Source of the DNA: Azoarcus sp. CIB
Lineage (GTDB): Bacteria > Pseudomonadota > Gammaproteobacteria > Burkholderiales > Rhodocyclaceae
Length of the DNA stretch: 64,000 bases
Assembly: GCF_001190925.1 (NCBI RefSeq)
Contig: NZ_CP011072.1
Span: forward strand, 1,550,001-1,614,000
Direction of reading: 5' to 3'
Part shown: positions 1-8,495 of the stretch, in pieces
Layout of the letters: each line of letters begins with the position of its first letter
How positions within the stretch are numbered: position 1 is the first letter of the stretch
Made by a program: the position numbers and the translations under genes
The notes under the pieces: model-generated
Database searches by the model: none
What the model was told of the DNA's origin: nothing
Seen by the model: only the letters and a program-made list of their open reading frames with translations

Positions 1-180
1 CGCGAGGATCGGGACATCATGGCGGCACTCCGCACCGTGATCATCGAGGGGGATTGTCCCGGCAGTTCCTACCTCGCCGCCGAGCTTCACCTGCCGATGC
101 ATGAAGCCAACCAGATTGCGGCCGGGCGCGGCTGGGCCATGCGCTTCATCGATGAAGGCGCGCTCCTGCCGAACAGTTAG
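1..180 (+). CDS. C-terminal fragment of an unidentified protein
   Basis: Frame 1 is open from the window edge to a TAG at 178-180 and gives 59 residues with normal codon use. The fragment contains PGSSYLAAELHLPMHE and ends ALLPNS. I do not recognise a family. The start lies outside the window, so length and function cannot be judged. It reads in the same direction as the GTPase operon that starts about 225 bases downstream. Confidence 0.5.
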   Translation, partial: REDRDIMAALRTVIIEGDCPGSSYLAAELHLPMHEANQIAAGRGWAMRFIDEGALLPNS

Positions 181-404
181 CCGCTGCTTTAGCGGCGACA
201 TCAATGGCCCAATTTTTAGGGGCCTGAGTTAATACGCCACGGCTGGCAATCCGCGGAAGTGTAATATCCGAAATGCAAGAACGGCGAACAATGCTGGCGC
301 AGATGCAGGGCTCCTTTCGCCAACCGCCCTGCCGTCAATGTCATCTTGTACAAGTGCGCTACGACTCGCAGACAAACATGGAAACTCGTGACGGGAAACA
401 GAAC

Positions 405-2672
405 ATGGATACGCGTGAACGTATTGCGAAAATCCTCGAGCACCGACGAGCTCGGCTGCCGGCAGTGCAAGCAGCGATTGGTCATTGGGAGGAAGTGAAC
501 CAGGGGATCCGGCAGCTAAGCGCCGCCGTGGAAGAACTGCAGGCTCATCCGCGCACGTCCGATGAGATCCGCTCGTCGCTCCAGTCTTTTGACGCGACCG
601 CGTTGCACACGCGCGTGACGGAAGCGATCAGGCAGCTACACTTGCTAGCCGGGCGTTTTTCGCGAGACACCATTAATATTGGGGTCAGCGGGCGAGCCCG
701 GGTGGGTAAGAGCACGCTGCTGCAAAAGTTGTCTGGCCTCACTGACCAGCAGATCCCGACTGGGTCAGGCCTGCCGGTTACAGCGGTGCGCAGCCGCATT
801 GTGCACTCCAGCGCGAATGCGCACGCCCGCCTGACGCTGCACAGCTTCGAGTCGTTTCGCGACGAGGTGATCGCGCCGTACCATGCTGAACTCGGCATCG
901 CCCAGTTGCCGCAGAGCATCTCCGATTTCAGATCCTTTTCCTATCCGCGTTCGGAAAGGGAGCTCGCATCGGAACTGCAAGAGCGTCACAGCAGCATCAC
1001 CGTTCTCCGTCGCTTGCGCGAAATGCAGCAGTCGCTGTGGTCCTACGAAAAGGACCTTTCGGGTGGCGAGCGTACGATCGGACTCGACGAACTGCGCCCC
1101 TATGTTGCCTATCCACGCAGGGAGGAGGCGGGCTCGTCCGACTGTTCCCGCCCCTACCTGGCGGTGCGGGACGTGCGCATCGAATGTCGATTCCCTCATA
1201 CGCAGGTCGAGCATCTGGGCATCATTGACCTTCCAGGCTTGGGCGAGGTAGCAGCCAATGCGGAAGAACACCACCTTAACGGTCTGAAGAACGACGTGGA
1301 TGCCGTGGTGATGGTCAAGCGCCCGGTGGAGGGCATGGCGTACTGGACGCGGGAGGACGCGAATGCCGTGAATCTGCTGGATCGGGCGCGCGGCTATGTG
1401 AGCCAACGTCGCGACTTCGTGGCGCTGCTCATCAACCACGGATCTGAGGATGCCCCTAGGGTGGATGCTCTACGCGACGACATTCTGCGCCAGGTCAACG
1501 ATGGCAAAGATGGAGCGCACTTTCGCGTACTGGAGGCTGACGCGACGGATGCTAAGGCCGTCGCCGACAGGGTACTGGAACCGCTGTTGGCGCACTTGGC
1601 CGAACGGCTGCCGGCGATGGACGAGGAGATCCTGGTTGGTACGCGGAAGGCGTGCCTCACTGAATCGCAAAGTATCCGTGGCGTGCTCAACGGACTGCAA
1701 GCTCCTTTGGCGGCAAAGAGGTTGGGCGACATCAGCGGGATTGAGGATTTGCAACGCCGGAGCGAGGAACTGCGCAAGGACCTGGCGGCGGCGCTGCAAG
1801 GTTTGGTGTGCGATCTTCGCGACGCATCCCGATCCGGCGAAGAGGATCCGGAATTCATGACGGCATTGGAGACTGCCTACCAGGAGACCCTCTGCTGGAT
1901 CGAAGATGGGTTCGGTCTAAACCGGGAGAACTGGTGCAATATTGCGCTGCGGCAAATGCGAGTGGACCGATTCAGTCAGGCATTCGCAGGGCATGAGCTC
2001 AACCGTATACGTGTTGAAATCAGCGGCCGCTACTGCGCGCTGGACCGCTATCTCACGGGCCGAGTCGAAGAGCTGTGGAACCAGGTGGCGGAATTGCTGA
2101 GGAAGCATCTCAATCAGCTCATGGGTGACGAGGGGGGCGCTAATGAACTGGACCAACTCGCCCGATACTTCGATGACGCGGTCGAACCCTGTCCGACTCT
2201 GGCCCAAGCCTTGCGGGAGCTGAGGGCCATGCGTTTGGACTATCGCACACAACTGCATCCTCGCGTCCGCAGTGCGCTTGACGGACTCAATCTTCAGGTG
2301 ACGGATCCCGAATCCGGGCTGCCCGAGGCTCAGATCTCTGTCGAAGTGAGCGAGACGGGTGCAGAGCAGTTGTACCGCACCCTCTCGCAACTGGCCGAAA
2401 AGGCGACCTATCAGACTCAAAAGGCCCTGATCCAAGAAGCCAGAACGCCGGCGGCCGTTTTGCACGCAAGCCTAGAGCAGTTCGAAGATACCCTGATCCG
2501 CTCCGGTCAGTCGCAAATCGAGTTCGCCCGTTTGGGGAGATCGTTTAGGGACGACATTTGGCCTGGAGTCTACACGGACACTGAACAAGCCACTGCACGC
2601 GTCAACCGTGTCCGGCACGCGCTCAACGGGCTTCTAAAACAAATTGACAACGTCGAAGGGGTGCTGGGGTGA
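405..2672 (+). CDS. Dynamin-like P-loop GTPase, first gene of a double-GTPase operon
   Basis: This is a 755-residue protein. A Walker A/G1 loop GRARVGKST lies near residue 97, a G3 motif IDLPGLGE near residue 275, and a G4-like LINHGSED near 342 in place of the usual NKxD. The N-terminal 90 residues and the roughly 400-residue C-terminal part are long helical stretches, as in dynamin-like or large conflict-system GTPases. I chose the ATG at 405 because GGGA lies about 10 bases upstream and the protein there begins MDTRERIAK; in-frame ATGs at 273 and 378 are alternatives. The stop overlaps the next start by 4 bases (GTGA), so the genes are translationally coupled. Family knowledge: paired GTPases of this kind ('double-GTPase') are predicted to act in biological conflict. 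Action on membranes or phage here is inference. Confidence 0.8.
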   Translation: MDTRERIAKILEHRRARLPAVQAAIGHWEEVNQGIRQLSAAVEELQAHPRTSDEIRSSLQSFDATALHTRVTEAIRQLHLLAGRFSRDTINIGVSGRARVGKSTLLQKLSGLTDQQIPTGSGLPVTAVRSRIVHSSANAHARLTLHSFESFRDEVIAPYHAELGIAQLPQSISDFRSFSYPRSERELASELQERHSSITVLRRLREMQQSLWSYEKDLSGGERTIGLDELRPYVAYPRREEAGSSDCSRPYLAVRDVRIECRFPHTQVEHLGIIDLPGLGEVAANAEEHHLNGLKNDVDAVVMVKRPVEGMAYWTREDANAVNLLDRARGYVSQRRDFVALLINHGSEDAPRVDALRDDILRQVNDGKDGAHFRVLEADATDAKAVADRVLEPLLAHLAERLPAMDEEILVGTRKACLTESQSIRGVLNGLQAPLAAKRLGDISGIEDLQRRSEELRKDLAAALQGLVCDLRDASRSGEEDPEFMTALETAYQETLCWIEDGFGLNRENWCNIALRQMRVDRFSQAFAGHELNRIRVEISGRYCALDRYLTGRVEELWNQVAELLRKHLNQLMGDEGGANELDQLARYFDDAVEPCPTLAQALRELRAMRLDYRTQLHPRVRSALDGLNLQVTDPESGLPEAQISVEVSETGAEQLYRTLSQLAEKATYQTQKALIQEARTPAAVLHASLEQFEDTLIRSGQSQIEFARLGRSFRDDIWPGVYTDTEQATARVNRVRHALNGLLKQIDNVEGVLG

Positions 2673-3811
2673 GCAACACAGCAGATCTGAAATTCAGGAT
2701 TGGATTGGTTGGGCCCTCGCGCGTGGGAAAGACGTCACTCGTCGCGACCATATTACGGGACGCACAGCGCGTTCTTGCCCAGACGACAGCCAGAATAGAA
2801 CCTCATGGCACCGCTAGCGAGCGTCGTCTCCAGCAGCACGACAATGAGTTGCGCGGCGCGCTGTGGGCCGGTGAGTTCAATCCGGGGGCAGTTGCCGGCA
2901 CCGAGGGAGTGTTCACCTTCGAATTGCGTCTCGATCCAGGAGAAGGTGGCGACGCGTTAGTGTTCGGCCTGCAGGATTTTCCGGGCGGCTGGATCGATGC
3001 GGCGGCGCGGGGGACGCATCGTAATGCGGAATGGGAGTCCTATAAGGAGTGGCTAGCACGCTGTTCGGTACTCATCGCACCCATCGAGGCTACGGTGCTG
3101 ATGGAAGCGACGGCGGCGAGCCAGAAGCGCGCAGTACCAAGCATGCTTGCCATCCAGCAGGTCCAAGCGGTGGTTGAGGACTGGGCCAAGAATCGCCGCA
3201 CGGCCTCTCATGAGCCTGCACTGCTGCTGCTGTGTCCGGTCAAATGCGAATCGTACTTCTCCGACAACGGCGGCAACGGTCATGGGGCCGGAAAATTGCA
3301 TGATGACGTATGCACGCTATTCAACAGCGTCATCACCTCAGCCCGGGCCACTGCTCCTCACGTCAAGGTGGCTTACGCCCCGGTCGACACGATGGGTTGC
3401 GTCGACCTGATTCGTACCCAATGGCGCGCTGATCAGAATGCGCCTGGCGGCTTCGACTTTACGGCAACTTATCGCGTGCGATCGCCAGGTGAACTTCGGC
3501 CCAAGGGTGGCGCCTCGGTGATGGCGTTATTGTGCCGGGACGTTCTCACATCCATCCATGAGGGAGAAAAATTGCTGGAAAAGCAACTAAGTGGCAAGTT
3601 TAGTGAAGCTAGCGAGCGCGCAACGAGAAAAGAAGGTTTTTTCAAGGACATCTGGATCAAACTGAATGGCGAGCGCGACAAAAGGAAGTTGGCAGCCACC
3701 GACGTGCACAATTGCTTGCAGCAACAGCAAAAACAGGTAGCCGTATTGGCGCGCGCGCTTAAACCACTTGCTGAATTCCAAATGGATTCTCGAGTGATTG
3801 AGTTGGAATAG
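2669..3811 (+). CDS. Second P-loop GTPase (double-GTPase type)
   Basis: This 380-residue protein starts at a GTG inside the stop of the previous gene, with a purine-rich GAAGGGG upstream. A G1 loop GPSRVGKTS sits at residues 14-22, the G3-like motif QDFPGGW near residue 102, and a G4-like CPVKCE near 189. The C-terminal quarter, from about residue 290, is charged and helical. It is a different GTPase from its neighbour, not a tandem duplicate. The DFPGG and PVKCE signatures resemble the DO-GTPase families described together with partner proteins in bacterial conflict systems; this is from memory. The next gene starts one base after its stop. Confidence 0.75.
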   Translation: MSNTADLKFRIGLVGPSRVGKTSLVATILRDAQRVLAQTTARIEPHGTASERRLQQHDNELRGALWAGEFNPGAVAGTEGVFTFELRLDPGEGGDALVFGLQDFPGGWIDAAARGTHRNAEWESYKEWLARCSVLIAPIEATVLMEATAASQKRAVPSMLAIQQVQAVVEDWAKNRRTASHEPALLLLCPVKCESYFSDNGGNGHGAGKLHDDVCTLFNSVITSARATAPHVKVAYAPVDTMGCVDLIRTQWRADQNAPGGFDFTATYRVRSPGELRPKGGASVMALLCRDVLTSIHEGEKLLEKQLSGKFSEASERATRKEGFFKDIWIKLNGERDKRKLAATDVHNCLQQQQKQVAVLARALKPLAEFQMDSRVIELE

Positions 3812-3812
3812 C

Positions 3813-4700
3813 ATGGCCATATATCTGCAGACCCGCAGCCGAACCACCGATTACGCTTTCTTGGGGGATGCACCGCAGGAGCGTTGGTGGACCGCGTTCG
3901 AGCGGCGAACGACGCTCGAACGACCGACCATTATCATCGAAGCTTTTGAAGGTCGGTTGCGCGGGTATTTCAGCGGTATCCAGTCACCTTCCAGGCGCGA
4001 CCGTGTGGGTACCGTGATCCGCTACACAATAGTGGTGGAAGATGAACCTAAAACAATCCTTGCTTTGGCATGCGCTTGCCTGATGCCCGACGCCCTCGAC
4101 AGTGCGATAGGACTCGGCAGGTTGCTGGATAACCAATTTGTCAGCGAGGATGAGGTCGATGACCTCCTGAAGGGCGGTGCGGTTGCAGGGGAACGGGTTT
4201 CTAGGCGCGTGGCGGAAGCGGTACAGTCCTTTCAAGCCCTTTCAGCGGGCGAGGCCGATGTGCAACAAGCGGGTCATTTGCACTGGTTCGGCTGTGTGGC
4301 GTCGGAGGCTGCCCGCCGGATCTTCATGGATAGGGTGAAACAATTATCCAGCCGGAATGTCAGTGGTCTTGCTGCCCGGTTGAACTTGGTCGGTACCGAG
4401 GAAGCCTGCGGGATGGGGAGCGGTTATCAGTCAATGGCGCTGCTCATTGAGTCGGATGGAAAAATTGAACGGCAAGGTCTCGTAGAACTGAACCCGCAAA
4501 CCCCCGCGCCTTTGCCGCCTGCTGCCGCTGCAATCACGACGGCCAAGACGCAGCGTAGCGACTGGTCCTTTTCGGGCAGGAGTTGGGTGCTGGTGGTGGT
4601 ACTAGTCGGACTCTCGGTGTTGGTCGCAGCGATCTTCGTGGGGCGCCCAACATCTACGCCTGCAGCAACATCATCTGCAGTGGGAAATTCTGCTCGTTGA
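3813..4700 (+). CDS. Tail-anchored partner protein of the double-GTPase operon
   Basis: The 295-residue product has no motif I can name with certainty. A TTG at 3798 is in frame, but the ATG at 3813 follows the upstream stop directly. Residues 1-90 are beta-rich and end in an RYTIVVEDEPK strand; residues 110-240 are mostly helical. A single hydrophobic segment near residues 258-277 (VLVVVLVGLSVLVAAIFV) lies 18 residues from the C terminus, giving a tail-anchored topology with the bulk in the cytoplasm. Three-gene GTPase systems often carry a third adaptor or effector ('GTPase-associated protein'). By position this is the candidate, perhaps placing the GTPases at the membrane. Confidence 0.7.
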   Translation: MAIYLQTRSRTTDYAFLGDAPQERWWTAFERRTTLERPTIIIEAFEGRLRGYFSGIQSPSRRDRVGTVIRYTIVVEDEPKTILALACACLMPDALDSAIGLGRLLDNQFVSEDEVDDLLKGGAVAGERVSRRVAEAVQSFQALSAGEADVQQAGHLHWFGCVASEAARRIFMDRVKQLSSRNVSGLAARLNLVGTEEACGMGSGYQSMALLIESDGKIERQGLVELNPQTPAPLPPAAAAITTAKTQRSDWSFSGRSWVLVVVLVGLSVLVAAIFVGRPTSTPAATSSAVGNSAR

Positions 4701-4980
4701 AAGTATCCAGCGACACAGCGACGCCTTCCGAAATCATCAAGCCACCGATATTGGTTTGTCAAAGGGAAGACCTCCTTGTCCCGTCACGACTCCGGAAAGG
4801 TTTGCGCAAGCCCACATTGCTTTAGAACGAATGTGCCATGCAACAATCGGGCTGGCCATAGATTTCTTGTGATCTCCGACTCCGGTTCCATCTCCAGGCG
4901 TGAGCTAATTTTCGATTATCGCCGGCCCGGAAACATGCATTTTGATATTCTCGACAAATTCAGTTTGCAGGGAGCCGCCG

Positions 4981-6492
4981 TTGAAGAGCGCACTCTTCGT
5001 TGATTTCGACAATGTGTATTCCGGACTGCGCAAGCTCGACCCGGCGATGGCCGACAAGTTCGCGCAGAAGCCGCAGCGCTGGATGCAGTGGCTGGTGTCG
5101 TCCCTTGAGCTTCCCGAGCACGCGCCCGAAGACGCGCGGCGTCGCGTCCTGGTGCGGCGCTGCTATCTGAACCCGCAGGTCTATCAGCGGTTTCGCCCCT
5201 CGTTCAATCTCGCGGGCTTCGAGATCATCGACTGCCCGTCGCTCACGAGCGAGGGCAAGACGAGCACCGACATCCACATGGTGCTCGACATCATCGATCT
5301 GCTGCAGCACGAGGCGCACTATGATGAATTCATCGTGTTCTCGGCGGATGCGGACTTCACGCCGGTTCTGCGCAAGCTGCGTCGCTGGGATCGGCGCACC
5401 ACCGTCCTTGCCATCGGATTCCCGTCGGCGGCCTACCGGGCATCCGCCGACCTCCTGATCGATCAGGATCTCTTTGTCCGCGACGCGCTGGGGTTCCGTG
5501 AAGAGGAAACCGCGGCGCCCGAGCCGGCCCCGAATGCCTCGCCTGCCCCTGCGACCGTGGACGTCGTGCGCGGCGCCCGCGTACTCATTCGGCGTAAGGT
5601 TAGCGAGTCCGCAGGTCCAGTGTCCCTTGCTCTGCTCGCGTCGACCATTCTCAAGGAAATCGGAGGCATCGACGCCACCACCTGGGCGGGCTTCGGGAGC
5701 TTTCGTCAGCTTGTCGATGAGTCGAGCTTCGCACCACTGGTCGTGAGTTGGGAGGGCGGGGGTGTCATCTTCGATCCGGCCCGTCATGCGACACCGGCGC
5801 CCGCGGCCAAGAAAGTGAAGATTGAGGACGAAATGAACGCCATCACTCGGCTCATCCGGGCGGAGGTGGATGCTGCTACGCAACCGGTCGCATGCGCGCG
5901 CATCGCCCAGCTCATCACGTCCACGTATGGCGCCATTGCCAAGGACTGGAACGGGCTGGGATCCTTCCGCAAGATGGTGGAAGACCTCAACCTTGCGCCA
6001 ATCAAGGTCGATTGGGCGGGGGCCGGGGGGCGCATGTACGATCCGGCAAGGCATCGCCTGACGGCCTCCAATGGGACGAAGCCCAACGGTAGCGCTACGC
6101 CGGACTGGGGCAAGGATGCCGACCTGCTGCCGATCGCAACCCAGATTCACGATGTGACGAATGCGCCGCTATGGCCTCCGGCCGACTATCAAAACCTGTT
6201 TCGACTGGTTGCGGAGGACTTGGCAGATCAACCGTTCGATATCGCCGAGACGGGTAAGCGCGTGCGCGACAAGGTTCGGGCGCAAGGGCGCCCCATCAAT
6301 CGCCAGAACGTGAACTGGATCCTGCAAGGGTTGTTGTTCCGTGGGCACGTGTTCGGAAAGGGCGAGGACGACTGGATGACGCTGGCGCGCAAATCCGCTG
6401 ACAACATCAAGTCCTTGTGCTTGCGCGAGCAAATGGTGATCGACGGGTCCGTGGATGCTGCGATCCGGCGCTGGATCGGACGTGCGGAATGA
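4981..6492 (+). CDS. NYN-domain nuclease with OST-HTH/LOTUS domains
   Basis: The predicted protein has 503 residues. Residues 3-160 form a NYN (PIN-like) domain with FVDFDNV near the N terminus, TSTDIHMVLDIIDL in the middle and FSADADFTPVLRKL near 120; these acidic residues form the metal site of this RNase fold. Two related repeats of about 75 residues follow (about 197-272 and 283-360), each with (G)FGSFRxhV..hxxAPhxVxW and ending YDPARH or FDPARH, typical of OST-HTH/LOTUS domains that bind RNA. A third helical C-terminal domain ends the protein. Start: TTG 4981, with GGAG at 4970-4973. NYN-LOTUS fusions are a known bacterial architecture, probably RNA-guided or RNA-binding nucleases; the target here is unknown. 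The gap 4701-4980 holds no gene. Confidence 0.85.
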   Translation: MKSALFVDFDNVYSGLRKLDPAMADKFAQKPQRWMQWLVSSLELPEHAPEDARRRVLVRRCYLNPQVYQRFRPSFNLAGFEIIDCPSLTSEGKTSTDIHMVLDIIDLLQHEAHYDEFIVFSADADFTPVLRKLRRWDRRTTVLAIGFPSAAYRASADLLIDQDLFVRDALGFREEETAAPEPAPNASPAPATVDVVRGARVLIRRKVSESAGPVSLALLASTILKEIGGIDATTWAGFGSFRQLVDESSFAPLVVSWEGGGVIFDPARHATPAPAAKKVKIEDEMNAITRLIRAEVDAATQPVACARIAQLITSTYGAIAKDWNGLGSFRKMVEDLNLAPIKVDWAGAGGRMYDPARHRLTASNGTKPNGSATPDWGKDADLLPIATQIHDVTNAPLWPPADYQNLFRLVAEDLADQPFDIAETGKRVRDKVRAQGRPINRQNVNWILQGLLFRGHVFGKGEDDWMTLARKSADNIKSLCLREQMVIDGSVDAAIRRWIGRAE

Positions 6493-6649
6493 TTTGGCGG
6501 CGCCGGGCGCCAGCTCTCGCTCATGTCACGCGGGCGTCGATGGGCCGCGGTCGATAATTTGCGAGGCGCAGACCTCGCGCCGCAAAGCCTCGCCGTGGGG
6601 CGGGGCGCCTGCTCCGCGTGTGGCCAGGCGCCAACATGTGCAGCTGGGC

Positions 6650-7114
6650 CTAGTCCATCACGATGCGGTAGTCCTCGACTCGCCCCGTTTTTTTGGCGAT
6701 CGTGATGGCGAGCCATTCCGAGTCAATTCCGACGGACATGCGCTCGGGCCCCAACCAATACACGAGGTCGTAATCCTTGAAGTAGCCATGATTGCCCGGG
6801 TCACCCAGCATCTCCGTCACCTGTGCCGTGGTCAGCCCCTTCAATGTCGCGTCTTGGAGGAATCCGTCCGCCATGAAGCGACGCGGGTACGGCTTGACGT
6901 GCTCCGCACCGTGCGACATCCAGATGTCGCGGTCGAACGGCATCGGCGAGGTTACCGACCACCGAGCTCCCCACATCAGGGCGAAGACCAGCCCGAGTAT
7001 TCCTACGGCCCATGCCAGTCGGCGTTTCAGAGTTCGAAACCGAGTGCGAGACCCCAATTGGGTCGCTGGGCTAAAGGGCGCCGAAGGGCCCGGGCTCGGG
7101 GGTGGGTTCGTCAT
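6650..7114 (-). CDS. Single-pass membrane protein with a BamE/SmpA-like domain
   Basis: This protein is 154 residues long. A proline-rich N terminus leads into one transmembrane helix near residues 34-52 (AWAVGILGLVFALMWGA). The C-terminal 85 residues contain GLTTAQVTEMLGDPG followed by Y-D-x-V-Y-W-L, the layout of the SmpA/BamE (OmlA) fold used by small periplasmic proteins. The start ATG overlaps the stop of the gene upstream (ATGA, 7111-7114). The domain match is by eye and only moderately sure. It ends convergently with the NYN gene; the 157-base gap has several GC-rich hairpins that could serve as a shared terminator. Confidence 0.65.
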   Translation of the reverse strand: MTNPPPSPGPSAPFSPATQLGSRTRFRTLKRRLAWAVGILGLVFALMWGARWSVTSPMPFDRDIWMSHGAEHVKPYPRRFMADGFLQDATLKGLTTAQVTEMLGDPGNHGYFKDYDLVYWLGPERMSVGIDSEWLAITIAKKTGRVEDYRIVMD

Positions 7115-7362
7115 TCTTCCGCACGCAGCTTGAAGGTGCCGTCGGGTAACTCGATCACATCCCCGGAGGCGTCCAGGCAGCGCTGATCGTCCTTGTAGGT
7201 CGGGGCGTGCCGCAACAGGTTGAAGGATCTGCCCAAGACGTCCCTCAGCGCTTCGGCATCCGGCCCGACAATCTGGCATCGCGCTTCGCCGCGAGGGGGC
7301 GTCCGTGGTGCGCTGTGCTGTGCATCGGCGTGCTGCGGCCCCGGGTCTTCCTGCGTGCTCAT
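7111..7362 (-). CDS. Small uncharacterised protein
   Basis: The product is 83 residues, starting MSTQEDPGPQHADAQ. The ATG at 7362 has GGAG 8 bases upstream on the minus strand, and the stop overlaps the next gene's start by 4 bases, which supports real coding. The second half (IVGPDAEALRDVLGRSFNLL, then DASGDVIELPDGTFKLR) is acidic and looks folded. I do not recognise the family. It is co-transcribed with the BamE-like membrane protein. Confidence 0.6.
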   Translation of the reverse strand: MSTQEDPGPQHADAQHSAPRTPPRGEARCQIVGPDAEALRDVLGRSFNLLRHAPTYKDDQRCLDASGDVIELPDGTFKLRAEE

Positions 7363-7435
7363 CCGATTCTCCGATTGGCGATGCGGGTGGGGGCGGCGGT
7401 GGCTCGTCACGAAGCTGCCATTCACCGCCGCTCGA

Positions 7436-8440
7436 TCACGCTGCGGCCGTGGTCGCCAGTTTCAGCGCCGAGGACTTCAAAGTGTCACCCGCACCGAACA
7501 TCATGTGCGCGTAGCGGTCGCCCTTGATCGCCTGCGCGTGATCGACCCAGGCCGTGACCGAATTGAGCGCGCCCCACCAGGTGTGCGGTTCGGGTGCAAT
7601 CTGCCTGGCCGGCAGGCCTTCCCGAAAGATCGTGCCCACCTGCGCGCGGGCCCGCTGCGCGGTGGCGAGACGCGTCTCGTAGGCGCGCAGCACGGCCGCA
7701 TTGCGGATGGCGGTCGCGGGGCGCGATGGATCAGGGAGGAGGCTCGCGAGGAAATGATCGAAGGCGTCGCTGTCGCAGCGTCGTTTGCGCAGGCGATCGA
7801 AACGCTGCGCGGCTTCGTCGCACTGGCGGGTGACGAAGGCGAAGAAGCCTTTGGCCTCTTCCTCGAGCAGCGCGAGGCTGCCGTTGTGTGCGCGACGAAA
7901 CACCTTCTGTCCGGCACGGCCGGATAGCGCCAGCGAGAGGGTGTTCTGGCACACGACGCGGATGGTGGTCAGCCGGATGTCGATGGCTTGGGAGCCGTCA
8001 TGGCTGTTTGAGAACAGGAGGTAGGGCTCGATGACGTCCCGGCCCGCGAGCTCGATCGTGTGGGGAAGGCGCGCCAGCAGCCACACCACCTCGCCTTGGC
8101 GCAGGTACCCCCCCGTGTGATATGCCCGCTCGCCGCGCACGAGGAGTGAGTCGAAGAGCTGCGCCGCATCCCGATTCTGCAGCGGCCGAAACCCCGGATG
8201 CACGACCCCGATGACCCGTCCGGGAGATCCCGGGGCGCGATCCATGCGCACGACCGCCTTGCGATGGGCAATGGACGAGTCCGGTTCACCCGCCGGGACA
8301 ATCGGCACGAGCTCAACGTCCCAGTCGAGCTCGCCGGCTTGCAGCGCGCCCTCGATGTCCGCCGGTGCGGGCAAGGCAGTACCGAGTCCGTGCCACGGGC
8401 GCTCGCCGTAGTAGAACATCCTGCCGATATCGTGTGCCAT
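7436..8440 (-). CDS. DUF932 (phage/plasmid-like) protein
   Basis: This 334-residue protein starts MAHDIGRMFYYGERPWHGLG, the hallmark opening of DUF932/TIGR03299 proteins, which are common on plasmids and phages and have no settled function. Other family features are GVVHPGFRPLQN, the RLTTIRVVCQNTLSLAL segment and a late AWVDHAQAIKGDRY. The ATG at 8440 has GGGAGG 6 bases upstream on the minus strand; longer in-frame starts would run into the upstream gene. It lies 55 bases downstream of the VIT-vWA gene in the same direction. Confidence 0.85.
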   Translation of the reverse strand: MAHDIGRMFYYGERPWHGLGTALPAPADIEGALQAGELDWDVELVPIVPAGEPDSSIAHRKAVVRMDRAPGSPGRVIGVVHPGFRPLQNRDAAQLFDSLLVRGERAYHTGGYLRQGEVVWLLARLPHTIELAGRDVIEPYLLFSNSHDGSQAIDIRLTTIRVVCQNTLSLALSGRAGQKVFRRAHNGSLALLEEEAKGFFAFVTRQCDEAAQRFDRLRKRRCDSDAFDHFLASLLPDPSRPATAIRNAAVLRAYETRLATAQRARAQVGTIFREGLPARQIAPEPHTWWGALNSVTAWVDHAQAIKGDRYAHMMFGAGDTLKSSALKLATTAAA

Positions 8441-8495
8441 GGGCTGCCTCCCGGTGCGTGTGAATAGGCCTGCCTGTCGAGTGTGGAGAGATCCG

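Noticed and set aside
4960..6150. 396-codon minus-strand frame over the NYN gene
   Set aside because: It mirrors a gene with clear NYN and LOTUS motifs, and its product is Arg/Val/Asp-rich without any domain; typical high-GC antisense shadow.
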